A stretch of DNA of 64,000 nucleotides from Prevotella ihumii (GCF_900155655.1 NZ_LT706987.1:1603936-1667935), one strand, 5' to 3'. Counted from the stretch's first letter, positions 16,661-25,383 are shown. Numbers and translations are program-made. The notes: generated from the sequence alone by a model not told the origin.

Positions 16661-17914
16661 CTATCTTAATTTCAATACTTCGTAGTTTTTAAAGGCTTCA
16701 TATCCACTTGTGATAACCGTTTCGCCTGCTTCAAGCCCTTCTAATACCTCGTAGTACTGTTCGTTCTGTCGACCTATGCGAATGTTACGACGATAAGCCC
16801 GTTGCCCGTCTTTGTCTAACACGAATATCCAACTGCCTCCTGTAACACTATAAAATGTGCCTTTAGGAATAAGAATAGCCTTTTTAGATTGTCCTAATGT
16901 GAGGTCTACGTAATAAGTTTGTCCTGTTCTGATGTTCTTGGGACGTGCTCCTTCAAAAGTAAATTCTATCTTAAAACGACTATCCTTTACCTCTGGGAAC
17001 ACTTTACGTACACGGAGGCGATAAGTAGTTCCGTTTTGTTGGAATGTGGCGGTAAGTCCTACACGCACACGGTCGATATAATGCTCGTCCACCTTTGCTT
17101 CTATCTTATAATCGCTTAGGTCGTTGATAACGCCAATCTTCTGTCCGGGGGAGATGCTCTGTCCTAATTCAACATCTAATTGACCCACTTCACCATCTAT
17201 TTGTGAACGCACAAGCAAACGTTCTTTTCGTTGTCGAACCATCTCCACATTGCGTACCATTGACGAAAGGTTATCGTTCATCTGCTCAACCTGTGCTTTA
17301 CGCAGTTGTGCGTTCTTTCCTAATCGTTGACGGATAAGTTTATTCTTCTTCATGGCTAACTCATAGTCTTCTTTAGCTTTCAAGTAATCCTCTCGACTTA
17401 TCAAGTCTTCTGCCTTCAAAGCCTTCTGATGACTGTATGCACGTGCCTTTGCTTGCTCCTCCATAGCCAACTGTACAGCTTCATTTTGATTGTTCAGCTG
17501 GTCTTGTTCCATAGATATTTGCGTGTTGCGCAACATATTTTGTTTCTCTGCAAGTTCGCTTTCGGCATTGAGAATTTCAAGATTGAGGTTGCTGTTGGTG
17601 AGTTTAACGATTACATCACCTTTCCTTACGTGTGCGCCCTCTTCAGCTATGCGCTCCAAAATAACACCCCCTTCTTCGGGAGAGATTTGTACTACCTGTA
17701 TTGGAACTACACAACCATCAAGGCTAACATAGTCGTCGAACTGTGCAGAACGCACCTCTCCCATATTCAGCTTTCGTTTTTCTATCGTCATAGATGAAGC
17801 CATATTGTTTAAAGCGAGCCAAATAATAGCCCCAACAAGTAATATTCCACCTGCAATCCATAGCCAATACTTGCGTGGAATGATGTATTTAGGTTGTTTT
17901 ATTTCGATGTCCAT
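16661..17914 (-). CDS. Periplasmic adaptor (membrane fusion protein), HlyD/MacA family
   Basis: This 417-residue protein bridges inner-membrane ABC permeases and the outer-membrane TolC channel. It has a single N-terminal anchor helix (YWLWIAGGILLVGAIIWLAL), a lipoyl-like domain (SLDGCVVPIQVVQISPEEGG, repeated after the hairpin as RSQIDGEVGQLDVELGQSIS), a coiled-coil hairpin of charged heptads between (about residues 105-200), and a C-terminal beta-barrel domain (TGQTYYVDLTLGQ). The start at 17914 overlaps the tolC-family gene by 16 bp, so the two are translationally linked. Confidence 0.93.
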   Translation of the reverse strand: MDIEIKQPKYIIPRKYWLWIAGGILLVGAIIWLALNNMASSMTIEKRKLNMGEVRSAQFDDYVSLDGCVVPIQVVQISPEEGGVILERIAEEGAHVRKGDVIVKLTNSNLNLEILNAESELAEKQNMLRNTQISMEQDQLNNQNEAVQLAMEEQAKARAYSHQKALKAEDLISREDYLKAKEDYELAMKKNKLIRQRLGKNAQLRKAQVEQMNDNLSSMVRNVEMVRQRKERLLVRSQIDGEVGQLDVELGQSISPGQKIGVINDLSDYKIEAKVDEHYIDRVRVGLTATFQQNGTTYRLRVRKVFPEVKDSRFKIEFTFEGARPKNIRTGQTYYVDLTLGQSKKAILIPKGTFYSVTGGSWIFVLDKDGQRAYRRNIRIGRQNEQYYEVLEGLEAGETVITSGYEAFKNYEVLKLR

Positions 17915-19224
17915 AGTGCGTCTCCTTTATAATAGTTTAATATTCGTTGCTTTATCATTGCCAACATTTGCAGCTTTAAGAGATGAATACGACTTGTCAA
18001 TAGTTTCTGACCTGATGTTTGGAGGTCGAAAGTAGAAAGCATTCCCTCCTCATATTTGCGGAAAGAGAGATGATAAGCCACAGAGTCGGCAGCCACCTTA
18101 CGATTCATTTGCGCTATTTCTTGTATGCAATTATCGTAGTCGATAAGTGCTTGCGCAATGTTGGCTTCAACCTTTTGGCGTGTTTCTTCCAATGCGAGTT
18201 GCGCTAAGTGCCAATTGGTTTCGGCTTTGCGTATGTTGTTCTTTATTGAAGGATTGAAAATAGGAATCGAAAGCGACACTGCCACGTATTCACCCATATT
18301 GTTTGAAAGCTGTTTGAAGAAGCCAGAGCCTTGATAACCTCCTTGGTTGAAACTCTTGAAATAGTTGGTAGAGATACCAACTGACAACGTTAAGCGAGGC
18401 AAACGTGAAGTACGCTGAATAAGATAATCATATCGTGCATTCTCAACTTCAAATTCTGCATTACGAACCTTAGGAGAAGCGGTGCTAAAACGATTGTAGA
18501 GGCTGCCTAAGGTTGGTTTTTCGTCAGATAACAATACTGTACACGTGTCCAAAACCAATGTGTCGGAAAGCGGATAATTCATCTCTGTTTTCAAAGCAAG
18601 CAATGTTGTGCGAGCCTCGTTTTGTTGATGAAGAAGTGCAAATTCATCTTCAGCCACCTGACTTTCCATTTGTACCACATCGGGGCGAGCCTTTTCGCCT
18701 AACTCGTAAAGTCGTTGAGTTTTGTAGAGCAGTGCCTTGCTGTCCGAAAGTTTTCGTTCAGCAAGGTTTACGCTCTTCCTGTTGTATATGGCTTCTACAA
18801 ACTTATTCATTATCACGATGGCTTTTTCTTCGGCAAGTTTTGCCAATAAGGTTTCATTATTGGAACGGATAAGACGTGCCTGACGAAGGCTGTTAAGCAA
18901 TCTGCCACCATCAAAGAGGGTCAACTCTGCCCCAATGTTATAATAATTATTAAAGGTGGTAATGGTATTATAGGTGTTTGTTTCAGGATTGATATTGCGT
19001 CCCCAACTGTACTGCCCCGACATTTGCGCTGCAATCGTAGGCAAAAAGGCTTGCTTAGCTGCTCGTTCGTCGGCTGTATGTTGAATGTTCTCAATGCGTT
19101 GACGGTGTAAAGGCGTGGAGTGCTGCACCGAATACGCTATGCAGCGGTCTATTGTCCACGCCTCTTGTGCCACTGCTGATGGGCAACAAAGCGAGAGAAA
19201 TAATATGTATTTTAGTCTTTTCAT
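17899..19224 (-). CDS. TolC-family outer-membrane efflux channel
   Basis: This 441-residue outer-membrane factor has a signal peptide (MKRLKYILFLSLCCPSAVAQ), then two related halves of long amphipathic helices. Examples are AWTIDRCIAYSVQHSTPLHRQ and the second-half SPKVRNAEFEVENARYDYL. Trimers of such proteins form the exit duct of tripartite exporters. It is the first gene of the five-gene operon, and a sigma-54-like promoter lies just upstream. The start at 19224 is fixed by the signal peptide and leaves almost no leader after the predicted transcription start. Confidence 0.94.
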   Translation of the reverse strand: MKRLKYILFLSLCCPSAVAQEAWTIDRCIAYSVQHSTPLHRQRIENIQHTADERAAKQAFLPTIAAQMSGQYSWGRNINPETNTYNTITTFNNYYNIGAELTLFDGGRLLNSLRQARLIRSNNETLLAKLAEEKAIVIMNKFVEAIYNRKSVNLAERKLSDSKALLYKTQRLYELGEKARPDVVQMESQVAEDEFALLHQQNEARTTLLALKTEMNYPLSDTLVLDTCTVLLSDEKPTLGSLYNRFSTASPKVRNAEFEVENARYDYLIQRTSRLPRLTLSVGISTNYFKSFNQGGYQGSGFFKQLSNNMGEYVAVSLSIPIFNPSIKNNIRKAETNWHLAQLALEETRQKVEANIAQALIDYDNCIQEIAQMNRKVAADSVAYHLSFRKYEEGMLSTFDLQTSGQKLLTSRIHLLKLQMLAMIKQRILNYYKGDALWTSK

Positions 19225-19237
19225 ATACTAAATGATA

Positions 19238-19253
19238 TGCCAAAACCGTTCCA
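19238..19253 (-). promoter_or_regulatory. Probable sigma-54 (-24/-12) promoter of the export operon
   Basis: The minus strand reads TGGAACGGTTTTGGCA. Against the sigma-54 consensus TGGCACG-N4-TTGCW it keeps the essential GG and GC pairs at exact spacing and differs at two positions (C to A, T to G). A gene for a sigma-54 activator is divergent to it, and that protein's likely binding palindromes lie 55-110 bp upstream, where enhancers usually are. The predicted start of transcription is near 19227, only a few bases before the tolC-family ATG. Confidence 0.7.
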
Positions 19254-19308
19254 AAAAACACATTTGCTTGATTATCAGATGATTAAGAAGAAAGCATAAA
19301 CGGATAGT

Positions 19309-19325
19309 TGTCTAATAATTAGACA
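19309..19325. promoter_or_regulatory. Palindromic operator 1 (likely activator binding site)
   Basis: TGTCTAATAATTAGACA is a perfect 8-bp inverted repeat around one base, centred at 19317, about 64 bp upstream of the sigma-54 element. It is almost identical to the operator at 19549-19567. Confidence 0.75.
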
Positions 19326-19328
19326 CCA

Positions 19329-19347
19329 TTGACAAGATATTAGACAA
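19329..19347. promoter_or_regulatory. Half-degenerate operator 2
   Basis: TTGACAAGATATTAGACAA keeps one perfect half site (ATTAGACAA) and a weak left half. Its centre at 19338 is 21 bp, two helical turns, from operator 1, which suits cooperative binding. Confidence 0.6.
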
Positions 19348-19386
19348 TAACCAAGGCTTTTAAGGGTTGTTTTTGGAAGGGGGAAT

Positions 19387-19423
19387 GTCGGACGAGTCGG
19401 ACGAGTCGGACAGGTCTGACGAG
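19387..19423. repeat. 9-bp repeat array (four units of GTCNGACNN)
   Basis: Units read GTCGGACGA twice, then GTCGGACAG and GTCTGACGA. It lies in the regulatory gap between the export operon and its regulator. The same unit recurs at 19494, 48299, 50331 and 53330. Confidence 0.85.
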
Positions 19424-19493
19424 AATGATTGATACAACTTTTAATTATGGTAGATAGGTCAACCGTGCCTGATAGCCTCAACTTTTAAATTAT

Positions 19494-19537
19494 GTCGGAC
19501 AAGTCTGACACGTCCGACCTGTCTGACTTGTCCGACA
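19494..19537. repeat. 9-bp repeat array (five units) folding into a hairpin
   Basis: There are five units of GTCNGACNN, from GTCGGACAA to GTCCGACAA. The ends are complementary: 19493-19505 pairs over 13 bp with 19525-19537. As DNA cruciform or RNA this makes a defined hairpin just upstream of operator 3. Confidence 0.8.
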
Positions 19538-19548
19538 AAACCAAAAAC

Positions 19549-19567
19549 TTGTCTAATTATTAGACAA
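19549..19567. promoter_or_regulatory. Palindromic operator 3, beside the regulator's own promoter
   Basis: TTGTCTAATTATTAGACAA is a perfect 9-bp inverted repeat around one base. It ends three bases before the -33 box of the regulator gene, so the regulator probably controls its own expression. It is also about 300 bp upstream of the export promoter. Confidence 0.8.
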
Positions 19568-19570
19568 TCA

Positions 19571-19602
19571 TTTGAGGATTATCACAAAAAAGAATATCTT
19601 TG
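19571..19602 (+). promoter_or_regulatory. Promoter of the regulator/kinase operon
   Basis: TTTG (19571-19574), a 20-bp spacer and TATCTTTG (19595-19602) match the Bacteroidetes consensus exactly. Transcription should start near 19607-19610, nearly on the ATG at 19611, so the message may be leaderless. Confidence 0.8.
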
Positions 19603-19610
19603 CAACTACA

Positions 19611-20945
19611 ATGAAACAAGGAACAATTCTTATAGTAGACGACAACAGAAACATACTTACGACAGTGAAAATGCTACTCGAAGGTGTGTTTGAAAACATT
19701 GTTGCCATCGCTAATCCCGAAAACATACCCGCACGACTAAGAGAGTTGCACCCCGATGTGGTATTGTTGGATATGAATTTCCGCAGCGGTATCAACACAG
19801 GAAACGAAGGTTTATACTGGTTGCGTGAGATAAAGAAAAATCGTCCACAAACAGAGGTGGTGCTATTCACTGCATACGCCGATATAGAACTGGCTGTAAC
19901 AGGAATAAAAGAAGGAGCTGCCGACTTTGTAGTAAAGCCTTTTGAGAATGAAAAGCTATTAGACACACTCGTAAAAGCCTACGATAAAGCCCACAAAGGC
20001 AGCACCGCAAAGCGTGATAACCATCAAGAGGGAGCTATGTTTTGGGGACAGTCGGAGGCGATGAACAACCTGCGTTATATGGTGGAAAAGGTATCACAAA
20101 CCGATGCTAACATACTGATAACAGGCGAAAACGGCACAGGAAAAGAGGTTTTAGCAAACGAAATACACCGTCTTTCGGCTCGTCACGGCAAGCAAATGAT
20201 GCCCATAGATATGGGAGCAATTACAGAAACACTGTTCGAAAGCGAACTATTTGGTTATGTGAAAGGGGCTTTTACCGATGCCAAAGCTGATAAAGCAGGC
20301 AAATTTGAGGTAGCTGAAGGCAGCACACTCTTTCTTGATGAGATAGGAAATCTTAGTTTTGTGTTGCAAGCCAAGCTCTTAACAGCCCTTCAGCGTAGAA
20401 GTATTGTACGTGTAGGAGGAACGAAGCAAATCCCAATAGACGTCCGCTTAATCTGTGCCACCAACTGCGACTTGCAAAAGATGGTAGATGAGGGTACATT
20501 CAGAGAAGATTTGCTCTACCGCATCAACACTATTCATTTGCATTTACCTCCCTTACGTGAGCGAAAAGGCGATGTGGCAGCCTTAGCCCTTCAGTTCTTA
20601 AAGCGTTATGCAGCAATGTATAACAAGCCCGAATTGAGTTTTACCCCCTCAGCTATCAGCAAGATAGAGGCTTTGCCTTGGTATGGCAACATCAGAGAAT
20701 TGCAACACGCTGTGGAAAAGGCTGTTATACTTAGCAGTGGAGCGCAAGTAGATGCTGTCGATATTGACGGAACAAGCGAAAAGAAGGAAAAGCCTATGGA
20801 CGAGGTGCAGACTTTAGACGAGATGGAGCGTAGACTGATAGAGAAGACCATTCACGAGTGTGAAGGCAACTTGTCGCAAGTGGCGTTCCGATTGGGCATT
20901 TCACGCCAGACTCTGTACAACAAACTAAAACGTTACGGACTATAA
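19611..20945 (+). CDS. Sigma-54-dependent response regulator (NtrC family)
   Basis: A phosphorylation-controlled activator that remodels sigma-54 polymerase. I start at 19611 (MKQGTILIVDDN) because that is the normal receiver N-terminus; an upstream in-frame ATG lies before the promoter. Receiver domain: acidic D10/D11, phosphoacceptor D54 (VVLLDMNF), VLFTAY, VKPF. AAA+ domain: Walker A GENGTGKE near residue 172, sigma-54 contact loop GAFTDA near 218, Walker B LFLDEIG. C-terminus: Fis-type HTH (LSQVAFRLGISRQTLYNKLK). The contact loop is usually GAFTGA; the fifth residue here is Asp, while the key F and T are kept. Its kinase follows 4 bp downstream. Confidence 0.95.
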   Translation: MKQGTILIVDDNRNILTTVKMLLEGVFENIVAIANPENIPARLRELHPDVVLLDMNFRSGINTGNEGLYWLREIKKNRPQTEVVLFTAYADIELAVTGIKEGAADFVVKPFENEKLLDTLVKAYDKAHKGSTAKRDNHQEGAMFWGQSEAMNNLRYMVEKVSQTDANILITGENGTGKEVLANEIHRLSARHGKQMMPIDMGAITETLFESELFGYVKGAFTDAKADKAGKFEVAEGSTLFLDEIGNLSFVLQAKLLTALQRRSIVRVGGTKQIPIDVRLICATNCDLQKMVDEGTFREDLLYRINTIHLHLPPLRERKGDVAALALQFLKRYAAMYNKPELSFTPSAISKIEALPWYGNIRELQHAVEKAVILSSGAQVDAVDIDGTSEKKEKPMDEVQTLDEMERRLIEKTIHECEGNLSQVAFRLGISRQTLYNKLKRYGL

Positions 20946-20949
20946 AACA

Positions 20950-22089
20950 ATGTTTGAAGGTGAATTTTTCTTAGGTGGTTTGCTCATCATCGGGGCAGTG
21001 GCATACGTGCGTTTATGGCTTAAAAATAGGAAGAACGTGCGCAAAGTGGAGTTCTTGTTCAATGCTTTAGATAGTGGCGACTATGCTTTTTATTTCTCTG
21101 ACAAAAATACAAGCGGAAGCGAACACCGCCTAAATGCTTCGCTCAATCGTGTGAAAGAAATCCTGCAACATGCCCGAGATGAACAAATAGAACGTGAAAA
21201 ATACTTTGAGCTGATTTTGAACTCGGTGGACACGGGCATTTTGGTGGTTGAAGAAGAGCGAGGAATTGTGTTGAGGAGCAATAAGGCAGCGTGTGAGCTG
21301 TTGGGAATGGACGTTATCTCGCACCTTAACCGCATAAAAGACAAGCTAACAGACTTTTCGTGCCGTCAGACACATACCGAACTGAAAAGTAAAAGGGTGT
21401 GCATAATAGGTTTTAGCGATATTAAAAACGAATTGGCAAACCAAGAAACAGACAGTTGGGTGAAGCTCATAAGGGTGCTTACACACGAGATAATGAATAC
21501 CGTAACGCCAATTATTTCGTTGAGCGACACCCTCTTGAAGCAGTCGAAAGGCGACAAACGAGAAGGATTGTGCGTTATCAACCAGACAAGCAAAGAACTT
21601 TTACAATTCATAGAGAACTATCGGAAGTTTACACACGTGCCTATGCCCAAACCCGAACTTTTCTATGTGCGTCCTTTCTTGGAGCGTATGATAAATTTGG
21701 CGCATCCTTTTGTTAGCACAAGTGCTACTATCCGCCTGCAAGTAATGCCCACCGACCTTTTGGTATATGCCGATGAAGGGCTGATAAGTCGTGTGGTGAG
21801 CAACGTATTGAAGAACGCTGGCGAGGCAATTGCTCAAAATGGGAACATTGAGATTAAGGCTTATAGTAACGAACAAGAACAAGTGGTGATAGACATTACC
21901 AACGATGGCGCACTGATAAGCGATGAGGAGGCTGCACACATCTTTATTCCTTTCTTTACAACCAAGAAAGAAGGCAGTGGAATAGGGCTATCTATTTCGC
22001 GTCAGATAATGCATGTAAGCAACGGAACACTGATGCTACATACCGATAAAACACAACAGCTAACCACTTTTCGAATAGCATTTGAATAG
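20950..22089 (+). CDS. Sensor histidine kinase, NtrB-like
   Basis: This 379-residue kinase is partner of the adjacent regulator. It has one N-terminal membrane helix (about residues 7-25), a linker with coiled-coil character, a PAS-like domain (LNSVDTGILVVEEERGIVLRSNKAACELLGM), the phosphoacceptor H179 in LTHEIMNTVTPI, and an ATPase domain with N box NVLKNAGEA, G1 box ITNDGA and G2 box GSGIGLSIS. With a single helix and no periplasmic domain it probably senses an intracellular or membrane signal. What it senses is unknown. The perfect hairpin at 22123 ends the operon. Confidence 0.93.
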   Translation: MFEGEFFLGGLLIIGAVAYVRLWLKNRKNVRKVEFLFNALDSGDYAFYFSDKNTSGSEHRLNASLNRVKEILQHARDEQIEREKYFELILNSVDTGILVVEEERGIVLRSNKAACELLGMDVISHLNRIKDKLTDFSCRQTHTELKSKRVCIIGFSDIKNELANQETDSWVKLIRVLTHEIMNTVTPIISLSDTLLKQSKGDKREGLCVINQTSKELLQFIENYRKFTHVPMPKPELFYVRPFLERMINLAHPFVSTSATIRLQVMPTDLLVYADEGLISRVVSNVLKNAGEAIAQNGNIEIKAYSNEQEQVVIDITNDGALISDEEAAHIFIPFFTTKKEGSGIGLSISRQIMHVSNGTLMLHTDKTQQLTTFRIAFE

Positions 22090-22122
22090 CAAGATAATAT
22101 TTTTGAGAGCTGACAAATAGAA

Positions 22123-22161
22123 CAATCGGCATTTTGACGATAAGAGTCAAAATGCCGATTG
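22123..22161. terminator. Terminator after the kinase
   Basis: CAATCGGCATTTTGAC (22123-22138) pairs perfectly over 16 bp with 22146-22161 across a 7-nt loop. TAATCTTTTG follows. Confidence 0.8.
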
Positions 22162-22200
22162 TAATCTTTTGATAATAAGACGGTTACATCTTCGTTTTTA

Positions 22201-22300
22201 AAACATATATGTTTTACCACCCAAAACATATATGTTTTACCCTGTCAAAGTTGAACTTTGGGAACGCCAAACATATATGTTTTGCTTTTCAAAGATTGAT
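22201..22300. repeat. Phased palindrome array, cluster 2
   Basis: AAACATATATGTTT is centred at 22207.5, 22230.5 and 22275.5, with CAAAGTTGAACTTTG at 22253. Spacing is 22.5-23 bp throughout. A decayed fifth unit (TCAAAGATTGA) follows at the same step. It lies in the convergent gap between the kinase and folB. Confidence 0.9.
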
Positions 22301-22347
22301 GTATTGAAGCTGTATGGTGGGAAGAGGAAAAACAGAACAATATTTGC

Positions 22348-22716
22348 TTAGCAATCAACGTGTATTTCTACACCTGCTCCGTAGCAATCTGCACCCATTG
22401 GCGGATTTAGTTTAGTGAGCTTCAGGTCGATGGCTTCGATGTCGGGGAAGGCTTTCTTTAATGCCAAAACGATGTTTTGTGCAGCGTGTTCCAATAGTTT
22501 TACGGGCTGTTGCATTACGCTTTTCACCACCTCGAAGACTTCGGCATAGTTGAGTGTATCAGCTACTTCGTCGGTCTGCATAGCTTTCTTGATAGGGTAT
22601 TTTAAGCGTAGGTCGACAACATAATCGTTGCCTACCCGCCGCTCAATGTCGCCTACACCTATAAAAGCGTGAAACTTTACACCTTTTATATATATATAGG
22701 TAGATTGTATTTCCAT
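22348..22716 (-). CDS. folB: Dihydroneopterin aldolase
   Basis: This enzyme of folate synthesis cleaves 7,8-dihydroneopterin to hydroxymethyl-dihydropterin and glycolaldehyde. The 122-residue length is typical. Family marks are YIKGVKFHAFIGVGDIERRVG near the start, the DTLNYAEVFEVVKSVM helix with the substrate-binding LNYAE, PVKLLEHAAQNI with the conserved LLE, and the late stretch LTKLNPPMGADCYGAGVEI. It follows the ribonucleotide reductase gene by 12 bp and is probably in the same transcript, linking folate and DNA precursor supply. Confidence 0.94.
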   Translation of the reverse strand: MEIQSTYIYIKGVKFHAFIGVGDIERRVGNDYVVDLRLKYPIKKAMQTDEVADTLNYAEVFEVVKSVMQQPVKLLEHAAQNIVLALKKAFPDIEAIDLKLTKLNPPMGADCYGAGVEIHVDC

Positions 22717-22728
22717 TTCTTTAAAGTA

Positions 22729-25323
22729 TTATCCGCAACGTGATGCGCCACAATTGGTACAAATAAGGCAACCCTCTTGATAAACCAATGTTTCTTGTCC
22801 ACATACAGGGCAAGTCTGTCCCGATGCTTGCGTGCCATCAGTTACGTATTTTTTCAAAGCTCGCTCCACACCTATTTTCCACGTGTTGATGCTTTCGTTC
22901 TTTAGCTGCAATGAGCTTACAAGATGGATAACGTGGTTGATAGGCATACGATAGCGCAATACGCCCGAAATAAGTTTGGCATAATTCCAATACTCAGGAT
23001 TAAACTTCTCAGACAATCCTTCAACGGTGGTTTTGTAGCCACGCTTGTTTTCAAATTGGAAGTCGTAACGATGTGTGCCGTCAAGATTGGTCTGCTTGAT
23101 AATTTTACCTTTGGTTACGCTCTTCGGCAATACAATGCCCTCGTCATCATCTTGAAGACCTGTAAATATTTCGTAAGGATAACCATTGAGCAAACCTACA
23201 AAGGCTACCCACTTTTCTTTATTGTTTTGGAAGCGTACCACATCGCAATCCAACACCTGTGGGCGAACTTCTACCACTTCAGGAGGTTGACAGATGTGGG
23301 TATGTTTCTCTTCTGCCGAAACAAGATCTTTGTCTTTCTGTTCGCTTGCTTCGGCATCTTTTTTGTCTTTCTTCGATACCGAAATCATTACGCCTGAACG
23401 TGAACCGTCGCGATAGATGGTGCAACCCTTACATCCCGACCGCCAAGCCTCGACATATAGTTTGTTGACCAATGCCTCGTCTACGTTGTTGGGAAGATTG
23501 ACAGTTACGGAAATAGAGTGGTCTACCCATTTTTGAATAGCTCCCTGCATACGTACCTTCATCAGCCAATCTACATCGTTGGCAGTGGCTTTATAGTAAG
23601 GCGACTGCTTAACGAGAGTATCTATCTCGTCTTGGGTATATTTCTTGGTGGTATCAATTCCGTTGATGGTCATCCATTCTAAGAACTTTTTGTGATAAAC
23701 AATAAATTCTTCAAACGAATCGCCTACCTCGTCTACATAGTCGACACGCACATCGGCATCGTTAGGGTTCACCTTGCGGCGACGTGTATATACAGGCATA
23801 AATACGGGTTCGATGCCCGAAGTGGTCTGCGTCATCAAGGAGGTAGTACCCGTAGGTGCAATAGTGAGACAGGCAATATTGCGGCGGCCGTAGGCTACCA
23901 TATCTGTATAAAGCTGTGCATCAGCCTCTTTGAGGCGCAACATAAATGGGTTTCGCTCCTCACGTTTCGCATCGTATATTTCAAATGCACCACGTTCTTT
24001 AGCCATTGTTACAGATGAGCGGTATGCACTCACAGCCAATGTCTTATGTACCTCTACGGCAAAGTCTGTTGCCTCTTCGGTTCCGTAGCGTAACCCCATA
24101 GCGGCAAGCATATCGCCTTCGGCAGTGATGCCCACACCTGTGCGACGTCCTTTTCCGCTCTTTTCCTTTATCTTTTCCCAAAGGTGATATTCGGCTGCCT
24201 TCACTTCCTCGTTTTGAGGGTCAGCCTTTATTTTTGCCATAATAAGGTCTATCTTTTCCATCTCAAGGTCGACAATATCGTCCATTAAGCGTTGTGCCAA
24301 GGCAGCGTGTTGCTTGAACAACTCAAAATTGAAGGTGGCTTGTGGGGTGAAAGGATTTTCAACGTAGGCAAACAAATTGATAGACAATAGGCGACAACTG
24401 TCGTACGGACACAAAGGAATTTCGCCACAAGGATTGGTTGAAACCGTTTGGAAACCTAAGTCAGCATAGCAGTCTGGGAGGCTCTCACGTATGATGGTAT
24501 CCCAGAACAATACCCCCGGTTCGGCACTCTTCCAAGCGTTGTGCACAATCTTTTCCCAAAGTTTCTTTGCCGAGACTTCCTTTTTCACCTCTGGTTGAGG
24601 CGCATCTAAAGGAAATTGTTGGGTGAAAGGCTGGTCGGAGATGGCAGCTTGCATAAAGCTGTCGGTGATTTTTACAGACACGTTTGCGCCTGTAACCTTG
24701 CCTTCTTCCATCTTTGCATTGATAAAAGCTTCGGCATCAGGGTGCTGAATATTGACCGAAAGCATCAGTGCGCCACGGCGTCCGTCTTGTGCTACTTCGC
24801 GTGTGCTATTGGAATAACGTTCCATAAAAGGCACTAAACCTGTGGAAGTAAGGGCAGAATTGTTGACAGGAGTTCCCTTAGGGCGAATGTGGCTAAGGTC
24901 GTGACCTACTCCGCCACGGCGTTTCATCAGTTGCACCTGCTCTTCATCAATGCGCATAATGGCACCGTATGAGTCGGCATCGCCTTCAAGACCTATCACA
25001 AAGCAGTTGGAGAGTGAGGCTATTTGGTGATTATTGCCTATGCCTGTCATCGGACTACCTGCAGGAATGATGTAGCGGAAGTGGTCTAAGAGGTTGAAAA
25101 TTTCCTGCGCACTCACCGGATTTTGGTATTTCTGCTCTATACGAGCTACCTCGTTGGCAATGCGCCAGTGCATATCAGTAGGCGTAAGTTCATAAATATT
25201 GCCAAAGCTATCCTTCATTGCGTACTTGTTGACCCATACTTTTGCTGCCAACTCGTCGCCATTAAAATAAGCTAAAGATGCCTGAAAAGCCTCTTCAAAT
25301 GAATATGTTTTGTTGGTTTCCAT
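22729..25323 (-). CDS. nrdJ: Class II (adenosylcobalamin-dependent) ribonucleotide reductase
   Basis: It reduces ribonucleotides to deoxyribonucleotides with a radical made from coenzyme B12, so it needs no oxygen or activase. In 864 residues it shows an ATP-cone-free N-terminus, MKRRGGVGHDLSHIRPKG, VSTNPCGEIPLCPYDSCRL around residue 300 with the active-site Cys and Glu, APTGTTSLMTQTTSGIEPVF, and a C-terminal cysteine cluster (CPVCGQ...CTNCGASRCG) that likely relays electrons to the active site. No cobalamin riboswitch is visible in the short upstream gap. A near-consensus TAACTTCG box lies upstream. Confidence 0.94.
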   Translation of the reverse strand: METNKTYSFEEAFQASLAYFNGDELAAKVWVNKYAMKDSFGNIYELTPTDMHWRIANEVARIEQKYQNPVSAQEIFNLLDHFRYIIPAGSPMTGIGNNHQIASLSNCFVIGLEGDADSYGAIMRIDEEQVQLMKRRGGVGHDLSHIRPKGTPVNNSALTSTGLVPFMERYSNSTREVAQDGRRGALMLSVNIQHPDAEAFINAKMEEGKVTGANVSVKITDSFMQAAISDQPFTQQFPLDAPQPEVKKEVSAKKLWEKIVHNAWKSAEPGVLFWDTIIRESLPDCYADLGFQTVSTNPCGEIPLCPYDSCRLLSINLFAYVENPFTPQATFNFELFKQHAALAQRLMDDIVDLEMEKIDLIMAKIKADPQNEEVKAAEYHLWEKIKEKSGKGRRTGVGITAEGDMLAAMGLRYGTEEATDFAVEVHKTLAVSAYRSSVTMAKERGAFEIYDAKREERNPFMLRLKEADAQLYTDMVAYGRRNIACLTIAPTGTTSLMTQTTSGIEPVFMPVYTRRRKVNPNDADVRVDYVDEVGDSFEEFIVYHKKFLEWMTINGIDTTKKYTQDEIDTLVKQSPYYKATANDVDWLMKVRMQGAIQKWVDHSISVTVNLPNNVDEALVNKLYVEAWRSGCKGCTIYRDGSRSGVMISVSKKDKKDAEASEQKDKDLVSAEEKHTHICQPPEVVEVRPQVLDCDVVRFQNNKEKWVAFVGLLNGYPYEIFTGLQDDDEGIVLPKSVTKGKIIKQTNLDGTHRYDFQFENKRGYKTTVEGLSEKFNPEYWNYAKLISGVLRYRMPINHVIHLVSSLQLKNESINTWKIGVERALKKYVTDGTQASGQTCPVCGQETLVYQEGCLICTNCGASRCG

Positions 25324-25364
25324 TAATCTAAAAAATGTTTTTTATGTGTGCGAAGTTACGCAAT

Positions 25365-25383
25365 GTTTTCTAAAATAGAAAAC
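25365..25383. promoter_or_regulatory. Inverted repeat between divergent nrdJ and nitroreductase
   Basis: GTTTTCTA-AAA-TAGAAAAC, 8-bp arms, lies between two outward-facing genes and overlaps the -33 region of the plus-strand promoter. It could be an operator. The regulator is unknown. Confidence 0.5.

Noticed and set aside
19572..19610. Upstream ATG (19572) as the start of the response regulator
   Set aside because: It overlaps the -33 box and would place the promoter inside the gene; MKQGTILIVDDN at 19611 is the usual receiver start.
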